Positions 36,074 through 48,674 of a stretch of 64,000 nt of DNA are shown piece after piece. A model generated the notes under the pieces. The model saw only the letters and a list, made by a program, of their open reading frames with translations. It ran no database searches and was not told where the DNA came from. Positions within the stretch are counted from its first letter, which is position 1; each line of letters opens with the position of its first letter. The translations under genes were made by a program, and so were the position numbers. The stretch spans positions 30,911-94,910 of the forward strand of contig JAIXMO010000078.1 of assembly GCA_025677825.1 (NCBI GenBank). Reading direction: 5' to 3'. Source of the stretch: Helicostylum pulchrum. Its lineage: Eukaryota > Mucoromycota > Mucoromycetes > Mucorales > Mucoraceae.

Positions 36074-39000
36074 ATGGAAGAACAGTTTCCAGTAAACTCT
36101 GGAAATATTCCTCCACCTTCTCAATCTACCAATGTACTTTCTCATCAACTTGCCAACTTTACGGCATTTCAAAATAGTAACGGTCAAAGACGTAAAGGAA
36201 AAGAAACACAAAGACCTGCACCAAAAGTAAAACACATGTGTATTTTTTTTTGAGATAAAATATTGACATTTTTTTTTTATTTTAAAAAAAAAAGTTGAAG
36301 TTAGAGAGAATTATGGGTCTTACTTCAACTTCATCCAATATATTAGCCACAGCAAATGATGTAATAGCTTATGCGGCAGGAGCAGTTGTAGTTATTTATA
36401 ATCATAAACGAAATAAGCAAGTGGCACTATTATACCCTCCTCAACAGCAACAATTGTCAAATACAAATACAAATAACAATAATGTAAATAATTCGAATTT
36501 AAATCAACCTTCCACTACACCACTTATTTTACCACTGGGTGGTATCAATGCCAATACCAATAACGATGTACTTCAAAATAATATTACTACGGATGAAAAG
36601 AAATCAGCTACACCTGCTAGTACTCGTGCCAAACCAATCAGCTGTTTAGCGTTTTCTCCAGATGGGAATTATTTAGCTGCTGGAGAAGTAGGAATTAAAC
36701 TTTTTTTTGCTGCGTATGTACATAAGCTGACAATTTAGTTATTATGTAGATGGGTCATCAACCTCGTATACTCATTTGGGACGTAAAAGAAAAAAAACTT
36801 CTCCGAGAATTCAAATCACACAAATTTGGTGTCCTGTCATTGTCATTTTCTCCGAACATGAGATATTTAGTATCGATTGGATTCCAGGTACTCTTTTAAA
36901 CTTTGCTTACACACATATGTATCCTTATTAATATGTATACTTTAAAAAGCACGATGGTTATCTTTATGTTTGGGATTGGAAAAAGGGTATGAAATTAGCT
37001 GGTAATAAAGTTACCAGTAAAGTAAATGCCGTGTCATTTTCAAAAGATGGATCTTACTTTGTTACGGCTGGATTACGACATGTCAAATACTGGTATTTAG
37101 ATGCTCGCGGGCGTATTCCAAAAAGAGTAATTTTACATTTTTTTTCTTATTTTATAGAATATGTTAAAAACAAACCTTTTTTTAATTTTTTTTTAGGGAA
37201 ATTTATCATCAAGTCAAACACAAGTTTTGGATGGTAGATCAGGAATCTTGGGTGTATTACGTGACGCCAACTTTGTTGATGTTGCTTGTGATCGGAGTAG
37301 TCAGACTGGTTACACTTACTTCATCACGGATCTTGGAATCCTTTGTATATTTAAAGAAGGTAGAGTGCTTGATAAATGGGTTGATCTTCAAGTCAAAAAT
37401 TCTTTTTCAATTGCTGTTTCATCAAATTATGTGATATGTACTTGCTCAGAAGGCGTCATTAGGTATGGTATATAAATATATATTTTTTTTATGCATTGTT
37501 TCTCCTTTATTAATTTATATATGCCAGACTGTTTGAACCAGTCACGTTAAAGTATGTAGGTATACTTCCTAAACCACATCCTTTAGGTACCGATATTAGT
37601 TTAGTCACTTCGCCCGATATGGTTCGATCAAACGATGCTCACTATCCTGACGCTGTAGCAATGGTCTATAATGCAACTTCCCAACGTGTTGTTTCGGTTT
37701 ATTCTGATAAAAGTTTATATGTTTGGGATATAAGAGATTTAAGCAAGATAGGAAAATATCGAAGTTTTATTTTTCACAGTGATTGTGTTTGGGGTGTCGA
37801 GCCTTGTCCAAATATTGAAAGAGATGATAATGCTATCCCACTTAATTCATTTGCTACTTTTTCTGCGGATGGTACTGTTCGAATTTGGAATCTAGATACA
37901 CCTGTTCATACCACTAGCTCGACTTCTTCTTCTCCGTTATCTCCTCCTGTGCAACAAAATGGTATATTATCTCCTAGTAGTAGTACCGTAGTAGGATTAC
38001 ATCGAAGGAACATTTATTCTCGAGAACTTGTTAAAATGATTTATGTTGATCCTGATGCTGCTCAGTTTTCAAAGTTACGGAGTAATTTTGGTAAGTTTTT
38101 AAGGGAAAATACGTTTAAAAAAAAAAAAGTTGGTTTTTTAAAAATTCAGGTCGATTTTAGAATTTGCTGAAGATCAGTGCCCTGATTTTGGTATTCGTTC
38201 CTTAAAAATGAGTGCCGATGGACAGATGATGGCGAGTGGGGATAGAAGTGGTAACTTGAGAGTGCATGATATGAATTCTTGGGAAATGTTGACTTATCAA
38301 GAAGCCCATGACTCTGAAATCTTGTCAATTGATTTAACTACACCAACCGACAAAGGTATTTTATATATGTATTTATATGATATATTAGAAAGTACATTAA
38401 CATCTTCTTTTTCTTTGATTAGATGCTCCTAGTTTAATTGCTACCGCTAGTAGAGATAGATTACTTCATATATTCGATATCAAAACCAATTTTCAACTGG
38501 TTCAAAGTTTAGACGATCATTCATCTTCCATCACTGCCGTCAAATTCTCTCAGGATTCAGAAAAATTAATTAGTTGTGGAGCTGATAAAGGTATCATCTT
38601 TCGACATCTAACAAATCCCGTCACACCTTTTCTTGACTCAACTCCTCGACCTTTTTCCACCTACCATAATTACTCTGGCAGAAGCACGGTATTTGATATG
38701 GCGCTTGATGTTAACGCTCGTTATGTCGCTACAGTCACTGGTGAACGAAAGCTCTATGTACTCAGTGTAGAATCAGGTAAACCGTTTCGTATTTGTAAAC
38801 CGGAAACAGCAGATGAAATTGGTAAATTCTCTGAAAACTCGGGTGGTAGTTTAATTAATATTGATTTGGATCCATTCTCTGGTACATATGCTGTCACAAG
38901 TGGATCAGATAGGTGTATTCGCTTATTTGATTTAACCAACAGTACCTGTATTGAAAAAATGTGTGCGCATTCTGAACTGATCACTTCCGTCAAGTTTATT

Positions 39001-41408
39001 CGAACCAATACCGAAGAAGATGGATTGCGAGTAGTGAGTACGTGTTCGGATGGTACTATTTTTATCTGGAAAGTGAATCGTGAGATCATTGCTAAAATGT
39101 GTGCGCGTGCAACCGAACGAGATTTAAAGATGAAACAGCATCGAACAGAAGATGACGGTGATACGAAACGTGCTGCCATGTTACTTGGATTACAAAGCAA
39201 CCATAATAAACGTGCGCGTAGAGTAAGTACAGTTACCAACGTTCGACCCACTGCAAGTATTTCGCAAATGATTCGACAAGGTGAACGTAGAACATTCTCA
39301 ACCATGTCTCCTGCAGAACAAAAATATGACGATGTATATAAAAAAATTGCTGCTTCTTCAGGGCGTCGGAATCAGATCAATGAGAACACTACTATACCCA
39401 CTACTATTAATAATACGCAAACTTCAGAGACTCCTCCTGGTTCACCTAATAGATTAATCAATAATAACAATAGAAATGTATTTTTAAGAAAAGAAAATAG
39501 AATCATATCGGCTCCTCTGCAGCAGCAACAGGATTTAACCGGTAGGAAATCTCCACCAGAGAAAACTGGAAAATTAGATCGACTTTATAATGGTCTGCCA
39601 ACTTCGTATGGTAGAGAAAGAACGCAAAGTCAGGTTACGCCTCCTGCGGGTTTAGCACAGTATCGTCAACAATCACCTACACCACCGGCTTCTGCTGGTG
39701 CGAGAAATCCTATCTTGAGAAGGGCTATATCAAGGGATGCTATACTAAAGAAGGACCAAGAATATAATACCAGTAGAAAATCACCTACAAAAACAACAGT
39801 ATTCACATTAAATAATAACAATAACAACACTACGACTGCTACTACTACCGCTACTAATACAAAACAATCTGTAATCAACCGTAGAAGTAGTCAACCCTCA
39901 TTTAATAGAAGGAAAAGTGATCCACAACAAACAATAGTAACAAGTAAAGCCACTTTTAAATCATTGGCCGAAGGTAAGAAAAAAGGAAGCAAAAAAAAAA
40001 TTGCGTGATCTAATTTTTTTTTGTTGTCGAAAAATTAGAAGATGATTCAGACAATGATGCAGATACCAATAATAATGATAATACCAGAGAAGAAGAAGAA
40101 AAAGATGAAGACGACGAAGAGGAAGAGGAAGACGAATACGAAGAAGAAGAAGAGATAATTTTCACACCAGAACAAGACCGGGTATGTAAACCGTTTGAAG
40201 TTTCACAACATCATCATCACCATAGTACACAAACAACATGTGACGAAGAAGATGAAGAAGAAAGTGGAAGCGCTCCCGTCTCAGACAATGAAACAAGCAC
40301 ACAGTTGAACTGTAATGATGAAGAGTCGAGTGAGGATAATGCCGATGATGAAATCAACAGAGATATCACAGCGCGTGAACCACCAAGGGTTTCAACTTCC
40401 ATTATTAGAACGTCTACATCTTCTTCCATCCGCCGTAGTATACATATAGATGGTTCTGGTAAATTAAGCCATGATGATTCGATGTCTTCGCCTATCATGC
40501 CTTCTTCTCCTCCGCATGAATCCATACAGGATACCATCGAGATTGCGCAAACAAGTGTGGCTTATAAGGAAATTCGAAGGAAAATGGAAAGAGCTGCCAA
40601 GAGACAAAGTATCACAGCAAGGTTTTTATCAAGCTTGACTGGTGCAGTTAAAAATGATGGCGTTAGACCATCCTTGGACCATGTTATGAGCTCGTTTCAA
40701 AGCATCTCTAGTCAACCTACGTCGCTGATTACTCCACCTATCTCTACACATGTTATTCAATCTGTTGAACAACCGGTTAAGTTAACAATTGACATTGTGC
40801 CTCCCAGTGTGTATCATCAACCTGCTGTAGAAGAAGATAACAGTCTGTTAAAACTGAAACTGGTAGAACGCGCAAACGAGCCAATTGAACCTGTGAGAGG
40901 ATTTATTGAACCTGCGAAAGAATCAACCGTACCCGTAAGAGTACCAGATGAGACAAAAGCAGTAGAGAGGAAAAAAGTAGTAACAGATAAAGAAGAAGAA
41001 GAAGCAGTAGAGAAGAAACCAGTAGAAGAGGAAGTGATTAAAACAGAAGAGGAATCAGTGGTAAAGAAAAAGGAAAAAGGACCCATAAACGAGGAATTAG
41101 TTGAGAAACAAAAAGTACCTGAAAGAGAAGAAGAAGATCCCAAGTTGGAAAACGCATTAGCAGATTTAGACGGTGTAGCTATTTTACTTGATAGTGTGTT
41201 AGAAACTTATTTAGCTACGGCAAAATCCATATCAAATCGAAAATCTTTATTGATAATTGAAAACAAACTTGATCAAGTTGTGGATAAAATTTCCAAAACA
41301 ATTCAAAAACCGGATATATCTGAACAGTCGCCGGAGACAATCAAGTTACTGGAAAGGTATTCCGCGCTATTATTAAATATTGTCGAAACAAAAATAAATA
41401 GTAAATAA
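36074..41408 (+). CDS. WDR62/MAPKBP1-like WD40 scaffold protein
   Basis: Nine exons (36074-36226, 36295-36687, 36750-36887, 36950-37126, 37197-37462, 37528-38090, 38161-38355, 38423-39973, 40039-41408) join in phase to 1,601 residues. The first half is a double WD40 propeller with family-specific segments: [25 protein letters not shown] then [45 protein letters not shown]. The second half is disordered, with Ser/Pro-rich, poly-Asn, very acidic ([20 protein letters not shown]) and Glu/Lys repeat regions, ending in a likely coiled coil ([20 protein letters not shown]). Animal WDR62/MAPKBP1 scaffold JNK and act at spindle poles. The fungal role is not established here. The last two exon joins rest on frame alone. 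Confidence 0.87.
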
Positions 41409-41938
41409 ATTTGTCACACTGGAGTGAACAATGTCTGTTTGTTTATTTCATTTAAGTGCATTATTTCAATGCGACTTTTTTAAAGGACTATAAATAAAAA
41501 CGGAACCGTAAAAACTTCTCATACAAACAAAAAATAAGTGCATTATAAACAATGCAGTGTTTTCGCGTTTTGGAACTTTTGTGTATTCTCATTTGTTGAA
41601 ACCAGGAGATTGTCTAAAACAGACTTCTTTTTCTCCCTTTTCAATAAAATCGCTTTTTTTAACCAAAAAAAAAAAAAAAAGCCGAATTTGCGCACGGCAA
41701 AAACGGTCGATTATGAAGTGTTCCTTAGAGGGCATGCCTCAAAAGGTATGCATGAAGACGAAATCATTTTTTCTCAGCTAAAAAGAGAAAAAAACTGAAG
41801 AAGACATTTGCTTAAGAAAATGTCAAAGAGGAAGTTTTAATCGGGGATCCGTTCTGAAAGGGTTAACCAGTGAATATATATAAAAATACTTGCTCTCGCG
41901 TGAAATGCGAAATATAAAAAGGTTTCGGTGTAAGCACT
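41409..41938. other. Intergenic with short decayed frames
   Basis: A frame ending at 41798 (VDYEVFLRGHASKGMHEDEI) has no recognisable family and no clear start, so it is left uncalled. A TATA-like AATATAAAAAGG at 41910-41921 precedes the relic gene that follows. Confidence 0.4.
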
Positions 41939-42205
41939 ATGTTCTGTTTATTAATACGGCTTAAACTTATTCACTTTTTATAGTTTCAGAGCCTAGTAGT
42001 TCTGATACTAATACTTCTACTCGTATCAGAGCTTATACTTTAGAACCTTTTTTTGAACCTTCTTCTCCTGAACCTGAATCAGCAGAAATCGAAAATTTAA
42101 AAAGAACACTGGAAACTCTAGAAAAAGAAGAAAAAAGCTCTTGAATTAAAAACTAAAAAAATTAAAACTACCAAAACTATCGAAGAATATTTAAACATTC
42201 AATAA
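41939..42205 (+). pseudogene. Decayed small gene, copy A
   Basis: After an acceptor-like TTTTTATAG the sequence reads SEPSSSDTNTSTRIRAYTLE and SSPEPESAEIENLKRTLETLEKEE. A one-base shift then gives KALELKTKKIKTTKTIEEYL ending at a stop near 42205. The Pro-Glu-Ser then coiled-coil layout is echoed by copy B at 42590-43160. The family is unknown. A frameshift or unrecognised intron separates the two parts. Confidence 0.45.
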
Positions 42206-42589
42206 TTAGCCTTTCTTTTTGTTTTTTCACTTACTTTCTTTGGTGAATCAATGGCTTGGCTGCGCGGTGGAAGTATTCAATTATCCTTAGAAGGTGCAAT
42301 AAAGCTCCGGGCAGTTACTAAAAAAGAAGAAGGGAAACTTTTGATACACAATTCTATTTTCAGGTTGATAAAAAAAAGCATGTCGCTCTATTTCGTTTCT
42401 TCACGTTGGTTTTATCAAAAGGGCTTATCACATTAATTAAGTAAGTAAAAAGTACAATAAAAATATATACATGTAATTAACGTATAGATAATATAAATAG
42501 GAGTGTGCGAGAAAAAACAATCGTAATCAATCGTTCTTGTTGTGCGCAAATTCGCCTTTTTCACTTTTTATAAATTTTGCATTTTACAG

Positions 42590-43160
42590 TTCGCAACAAC
42601 ATCTGAAGCCAGTAATTTTATTACGCCTATTCGCAAAAAGACGCAGTTGTCTGTAAAAAAATTAAAATTTCATTTTCACAAGAAGCCAAGTACGGCAAGA
42701 AAACTGTGGTATATGTAAGTTTATAACTTTGTTTATAAAATAAGAATTATTAACTAAAGCTTTATTTATAGGACTCATCTGCAAGCGAAACAAAACAGAC
42801 CTCTTCGTTGACCTGGTACTATTGTGCTGTTCCTTCTACTCGTACTATTGCACCTGTTACTCGTACGGTAACTGTGCAGGTTCAGGAATACCAGGTTCAT
42901 AATTAAGGCCATATATACCAGTACGTGTACGAAAGCGCGTGGCAGGTTCAGCGGGTATTTCTGCCTAATTATAGATCGAATTTAGAAGCTTCAGGCTCGA
43001 CCACTTACTCATAATCGTACGATGAACATAGAGGAAATTCCTTAGCCGGAATCCGAAGATACAAGAAATATAAAAAGCACATTGCTAAGACTTTAACAAG
43101 AGGCAGCCGCAGAAGAAAAAGCTCTTACTTTGAAATATACTTGAAAAATTAAACATCTTA
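42590..43160 (+). pseudogene. Decayed small gene, copy B
   Basis: Fragments align with copy A in order. A leader CGCCTTTTTCACTTTTTATA is like that of A, a Thr/Arg-rich part is present (TRTIAPVTRTVTVQVQE), and a tail PESEDTRNIKSTLLRL, then AAAEEKALTLKY, corresponds to PEPESAEIENLKRTLETL and EKALELKT. There are several stops. It is a degenerate tandem paralogue and probably not expressed as protein. Confidence 0.4.
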
Positions 43161-43871
43161 AATAGTTAACCATTTTTTGTTTTTTTTTTGCTCTTTCAAA
43201 ATAAAACTTACTAAACCCTATATTTTGTAACCCTCTTTAAAATGCCTTTCAAAATATATAAGTAAATACATGTGTATTGTTAAGAGTCATGGAACTCTTT
43301 ATTTTTTTGTGTGAAAAGTACAGCAACCATATTTTTTCATGTAATGCTAAAATGACATAGGCACACCCCCCCCCCCCCTCTCCTTACTTTTGTTAATTTC
43401 GTTATGCCCTTTACTTTTCGCAGCAATCATATTTCTCTGTCTTCTTTAACGTCGCTTACCTTACAGGTTTTTTTTAATGAAGGACTAAAACCATTTGGCT
43501 AGTTGAAATAAATCAAGCTGTATGGAGGTGTGAGTCTCCCCTCATAATCAGCTTATTTTTTTTTACTTATGAATGTTTTGAGGGAACAGGGTACTGGATT
43601 ATTTCTTTCATACTGATTCAAGCTGGTGCCTTGATGATTCTACTGTAAAAAAAAAAGAAGATACCAAGGCTCTTGGTTCTTTCAAAACCATTTGCAAGCT
43701 TGGCCCTAAATCACGACATTTTAATCAATTCGTTTAAAGAAGTTGTAAAAAAAGGGATTTGCATAATTGTGGAACGTAATACTTATTGTCATGAACCTTG
43801 GAACAATCACGTGCATTGCAACAATTTAGAAAGGGTGATATTTTTTTTTCTTTTCTGTCTTTCTTCTCTTC
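43161..43871. other. Intergenic, upstream of COP1
   Basis: This non-coding stretch contains a C homopolymer (about 43367-43378), T-rich tracts and no supported gene. The 3' part is presumably the COP1 promoter and leader. Confidence 0.5.
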
Positions 43872-46513
43872 ATGTCTGAATCAGAACAAGAAGAAGTGCA
43901 AGTTTACTCAGATAGTGGTTCTGAAGAAGAATCTGGTTCGACATTGCAACAAACAACAGATACTGAACAGTCTAAAAGTTGGCCTTCTATATCTTCAATC
44001 ATGACCTTATTTAGTGGATCCCGACCTAATCAAGAAAACATAGAGTTAACGAAAGAAGACGACACAATTGATGAAGAGTTGTCATGGTAACGGGCGACAG
44101 TATTTTTTTAAAAAAAAATACTAATAATTATTACTTATAGTCCTATTTGTCAAGAGATTATGGTTGAAGTCTTTTCAACTAAATGTGGTCATTCGTTTTG
44201 GTAACTAAACTTTAGGCACGCTTAATCATGATTACTTAAAAAAAACCAACTTTTAGTTATGCATGCATTACTTTACATATTGACCGTCAACCTGATTGCC
44301 CTTTATGTCGATCTCGTTTAACTAGAGCTGATATAAATCCAAACTTTCAACGTAAAAAAAGACACGTCGAAAAAAAAACGATTTCATTTTAACAGCTTTT
44401 TTTTTGTAGTAAATCGACTTGCAGAATATCGCATCAAAAGTTTAAAACAAAGTAAGAGTACACAACCGATGGATCGTATAAATCAAACTATAAAAGGAAG
44501 CTCATTAGATCACGCAATGATTGCTAAATCGTTATCAAGCTATTTGCCATATAAAGGTGTAGGAATAATGAAAAACAGCATGTAATTTGATGGTAAAGAT
44601 ATTAACCCTACCACTATTTTAGATCTGGTCGAGATATTCAATTTAGCAGTAAAAGAAAAAAAGAACGCGGATATTGATCAAAATAAAGTCAAGGAAGGTT
44701 TATTACGACATTTCCTGACTAAGTTAAAAAAAGAAAATAAAAAGGTGAACAATACTGATATTTTAAATTTGCACAATTATTTATACTGTATATAATAGAC
44801 TATCAACGACTTGATAAATCAAAATAATTGTATTACGAGTGATTTTAAAGAACTTATGAACCAAGACGAGCAACAACTAAGATTTTCTATAAATCAACGA
44901 AAAAGAAAATACTCTGTAAGTAACTAACTATATATATGTATATATGTATATATAAAAGTATTCATTCACTTACACACATATATATTTGCAACAGCAAATA
45001 CAAGGCTCTGAAACTGAAGCAGAAGAAGAAGAAGTCGCTAGTAGTCAACAGAGGTAAATTTTTTGGAAGCTTGATTTAGTTTTTTTTTTTAGTTGTTAAA
45101 GGGGTATTTAGTATAACCACAGCATCTCTATCAGAATATGAAGACTCGTTATCTGAAAGATTAGACAGTAGATTTTATGATTTAAAGGAACTCTATCGAG
45201 ACACATTAGCGACGGGCATGACTAAAGATAAGAGTAAGTATATAAATCAAGTCATAAATAAAAATTATAATTGATACTTACATAACAAAATGTTTCAGGA
45301 AAGCAATTATTAACAGAATTCTCTTCAACAATGTACGAGTTATTACGATACAACCGATATAATGTCATTGATAAGTTAAACTATGCAGATAATAAAACGG
45401 TATCAACGATTGTCTCGTCTATTGAATTTGACCGAGATCAAGAATTATTTGCAGTTGGTGGTGTAACGAAACAAATCAAAATATTTGACTTTAATATGAT
45501 GGGATACTATCCTAACGGTGTTCATTGCCCAACGCGTATCATTAATTGTGATTACAAGATTAGTTGTTTATCCTGGAGTCCCTATATTAAATCGCAACTG
45601 GCTAGTTCTGACTATCAAGGCTATATTCATATATGGGATGTCTCGACTGGTCAAAAGACAACCGAGTTTAGAGAACATAAAAGACGCGCTTGGAGTGTAG
45701 ACATCTGTCATCAAAACCCTACCATTATTGCCTCTGCAAGTGACGATACTACAGTTAAAGTTTGGTCGTTATCAGAACCTGATTCGATTTTTACTTTGGA
45801 ACAAAAAGGAAATGTCTGTTGTGCTAAATTTGCTCCTAACAGTAGTCATTATTTGGCTGTTGGCAGTGCAGGTAAAAATTGCAATCTATCAAAAGCACCA
45901 ATAATTGTTATGGGCGTACTAAATGTATAAAAAGATCATTTTGTTAGTTGCTTTGATTTAAGATTTCCCAAGCAGCCAGTCAAGGTATATGAAGGACATA
46001 GGAAAGCTGTATCATATGTAAAGTGGTTAAATGATGATGAGATTATATCTGCGTAAGTGTTTGATTTCTTTTTAAAAATAATGATAGCCTAAACTTTTCT
46101 ATCATAATTTAGTTCGACTGACAGTACGTTGAAGTTATGGAATCGCGAATCGATGTTATGTAAGCGTACTTATGAGGGACATCAAAATGAAAAGAACTTT
46201 GTTGGATTATCGATTAATGGCGATTGGATATCCTGTGGTAGTGAAACCAACACAGTCTATACCTACCACAAAAAATCTAAATACCCAGTTACAGAATTTA
46301 AATTCCCATCCACCTCTGAAACAGGATCTGTAAAGTATATATTCTCGTAGATTTTTATGACAGGCAACTAACTTTTTGTTTTATTTTTTTAAGGATGGTG
46401 AAAGCGATGAAGATCCGCCTGTATTTGTGAGTTCGGTTTGCTGGAAAAAAGGAACCAATAGTATCCTGGCTGCTAATAGTAAAGGACTTATTACAGCTTT
46501 AGAAATGGAGTAA
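43872..46513 (+). CDS. COP1: COP1-type E3 ubiquitin ligase (RING, coiled coil, WD40)
   Basis: Twelve exons (43872-44086, 44141-44200, 44257-44351, 44410-44556, 44623-44744, 44799-44915, 44995-45053, 45112-45233, 45299-45871, 45935-46052, 46113-46329, 46394-46513) give 654 residues, close to plant COP1 (about 675). An acidic N-terminus is followed by a C3HC4 RING (CPICQEIMVEVFSTKCGHSF, then CYACITLHIDRQPDCPLCR) from residue 72. Next come INPNFQLNRLAEYRIKSLKQ, a helical middle, and a WD40 propeller. Hallmarks of the propeller are EHKRRAWSVDICHQNPTIIA, SASDDTTVKVWSL, GHRKAVSYVKWL, STDSTLKLWN and GHQNEKNFVGLSI. COP1 ubiquitinates transcription regulators with a VP motif. Partners (SPA, DET1, Tribbles type) are not in this window. 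The 66-nt intron at 44557 contains an in-frame stop and must be spliced. Confidence 0.93.
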
Positions 46514-46703
46514 AAAGTAAAAATAAACATAATGCGTTTTAAACCTTATTCCAATAAGCGCTTTTACATCATATACTATAAAAAAAACGCTGAAGAAGTT
46601 CATGGGTTCATCAACTCCGTCAAATTTTACTAAAATAGTGAAACTTTTTTTTTTCTTTCTTTCGCGCTCTCTCTATCTCTCTCTCCTTGTAACTAAATAA
46701 AAT

Positions 46704-47535
46704 ATGTCTGTAAGTATTCAAATAAAATGGAACGGAAAAAAGTTTCCTGTTGAATTCCAAAGTGTGAAAGAGTTGGAAGTGACACCAGTAAAAGAATTAA
46801 AGGCACATATTCAACGCATGACCGGTGCTGATCCAGCTACAATGAAACTACAAGCTTTTGGAGGTAAGTTTTTTGTTGTTGTTGTGTGTTGCCCAGTGAT
46901 TTTAAAAAAGTTTTTTTTTAAAAAAAAATAGGCGACATGAATAACGACGAAATGCCGTTAAGTGTTTATGGTATTAGACCTGGTTGTTTCATTACGTTAA
47001 AGATAAAAGAGGTAAAATTTGGTTTCGAGCGAAAAGAAGAAGAAGAAGAAAAAAAAAAAATTAAAATATGTGTATGGATTATATTTAGGGTCATCATCAT
47101 AAGCACGAAACTAAAAAGCAACCTTCCAAGCCTCATAATAATAAACAACCTACGAGCAAACCTGTCACTAAGGAACACAAGGAAAAGCCAGCAGCTAACG
47201 AAGAACAAGCATTAATAGAAAAGTTACAAGTTATCAAGAACAAATTAGAGTCTGAATTAAGTCCACAAGTTAAAAAGTACGAAAAGGATACAAAAGAATT
47301 TATGAATCAATCTGAAAAGACAGAAAAAGAAAAGAAAAAGAAAATATATATGGGAGCATATCTTGCTGAACAAGTAATGCTTGTCCTGTTTGATTTAGAT
47401 GCCTTTTCTTGTGGCTCTCATTTAAATGCCCGTCAAACAAGAAAGGAACTAGTTCAAACTTCTCAAGCTTTATTAGATAAAGTAGATGAAATTAAAGCTT
47501 TAGTAAAGAATGTAATTGTTACTACTGATCAATAG
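46704..47535 (+). CDS. BAG-domain Hsp70 cochaperone with ubiquitin-like N-terminus
   Basis: Exons 46704-46863, 46932-47011 and 47089-47535 give 228 residues. The first 80 residues form a ubiquitin-like fold (ELKAHIQRMTGADPATMKLQ, then LSVYGIRPGCFITLKI). A His/Lys-rich linker follows (HHHKHETKKQ). The C-terminus is a helical BAG domain: QALIEKLQVIKNKLESELSP, then KKKIYMGAYLAEQVMLVLFD and LNARQTRKELVQTSQALLDK. BAG1-type proteins release nucleotide from Hsp70 and can hand clients to the proteasome through the ubiquitin-like domain. It lies about 190 bp downstream of COP1 in the same direction. A CT-rich leader (CGCGCTCTCTCTATCTCTCT) precedes the ATG. Confidence 0.88.
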
Positions 47536-48147
47536 GCCGCAGTGTATAAAATAAAATAAAATAAAATGTAGAGTAAGTTAGTTTGTAATTTGACTTACCT
47601 TTTTATACAGTGAAAACAGTGCCTTTTTCCAATAGGCGGCCTTCCTATACTCAAAGGGCGGCTTTTGGTATTTTAATTGACGGTTTTTCTTTTCTCAAAG
47701 GGCAGTTATGCTTTTCCTATAACATAGCAATAAAACATAAATGAGTGCTTATTTCTTCTACAAAGATGGTCATTGAAAAATCTTTGGCGAAAAAGATAAA
47801 AACACTATGGATTGGAAAGATGTGAATCCATTTCATTTAGATACAGTAACCAATAAACTTTTTAATATCATATTATGTCGCATTTTTCAAAGAAAATCAC
47901 GGCGTAGCACAACTCTATTAATTAAACAAGCCATTGCAATTTACTCATTACAAGGATCCTGAAAACTCGGTCGTTTACAATTTACCTTATTACGACTATA
48001 GCGACAAATGAGTCCATAACCATTAAGCACTTGACCCAAAAGAAAAGAAAAAAAAAAGACCTAATGTATCCAAAGTTCCACAGTCATTTAAAAATACACA
48101 CACACACATATTTTTATTTATATACGCACATACATATTATTATTATT
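47536..48147. other. Intergenic with possible relic frame
   Basis: Apart from repeats of a GGGCGGC-like word near 47634-47705, a short broken frame around 47740-47960 (MDWKDVNPFHLDTVTNKLFN) may be a gene relic but matches nothing I know. The right end has CA-rich and T-rich tracts that are likely the 3' region of the next minus-strand gene. Confidence 0.4.
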
Positions 48148-48601
48148 TTATGGGGGGAAAAGTACAAAATCATCTACTACTGGTAAAGTAGAATCAGAAG
48201 GAGATAATGGAGGTGAAAAAGGTAGTTGAGTTATCCATTCAAATTCTTGCAATACCATTTCATCGCCTAGTATCTTTGCACTAGTACCAAACATAATATC
48301 ATTTGAGTACAAGGTTGGTATATCGCCAAACAAAGCCTCATCTTCCATTACACAAGCACTAGCAAGAAATTGATTAGAGTTATCCGGGTTATTATTGTTA
48401 AATTCGAGTATTTGAGAAGGGCCTTGTATTAGGTTTGGGTCAGTTTCTTTTAGTTTTACGGTGGTTGGAGGTGTGTATCCAGGTGAAAACCCGACATGAA
48501 GGCTGCGCCAAGAAAGGCGTGAACAGATGTCTCCATGTTAGTATTGCTTTGATAAAGTGGTCCATTATTGTTGTTGTTGTTGTTGCTGTTGTTGTTGTTT
48601 C

Positions 48602-48647
<46 letters not shown>

Positions 48648-48674
48648 CATTTTGTTGTTATTGAAAGTATTCAT
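48148..48674 (-). CDS. Asn-rich unknown protein, frame interrupted
   Basis: Two minus-strand readings appear to belong together. 48674-48456 starts MNTFNNNKMNNN and runs through a poly-Asn tract encoded by an AAC/GTT microsatellite, to TNMETSVHAFLGAAF. A second frame gives HVGFSPGYTPPTTVKLKETD...LIQGPSQILEFNNN, then SACVMEDEALFGDIPTLYSN, ending at 48148. They overlap near 48460-48500 with a frame change and no obvious intron. The acidic, Asn-rich, Pro-containing composition is like that of transcriptional activators, but no DNA-binding domain is present. Either a small indel has broken it or the start lies elsewhere. Confidence 0.4.
48563..48650. repeat. GTT trinucleotide microsatellite
   Basis: An almost pure (GTT)n tract with a few interruptions encodes poly-Asn on the minus strand. 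It is prone to length change. Confidence 0.9.

Noticed and set aside
38754..39305. Minus-strand 183-codon frame
   Set aside because: It lies wholly inside the WDR62-like coding exon and is a shadow of it.
40217..41143. Minus-strand Ser-rich frames (106 and 108 codons)
   Set aside because: They are antisense to the acidic repeats of the WDR62-like C-terminus; Ser-rich composition follows from Glu/Asp codons read backwards.
44557..44585. COP1 as a pseudogene because of an in-frame TAA
   Set aside because: The stop lies inside a 66-nt segment with a GT donor, a TTAAC branch-like word and a TTTTAG acceptor that restore the conserved reading.
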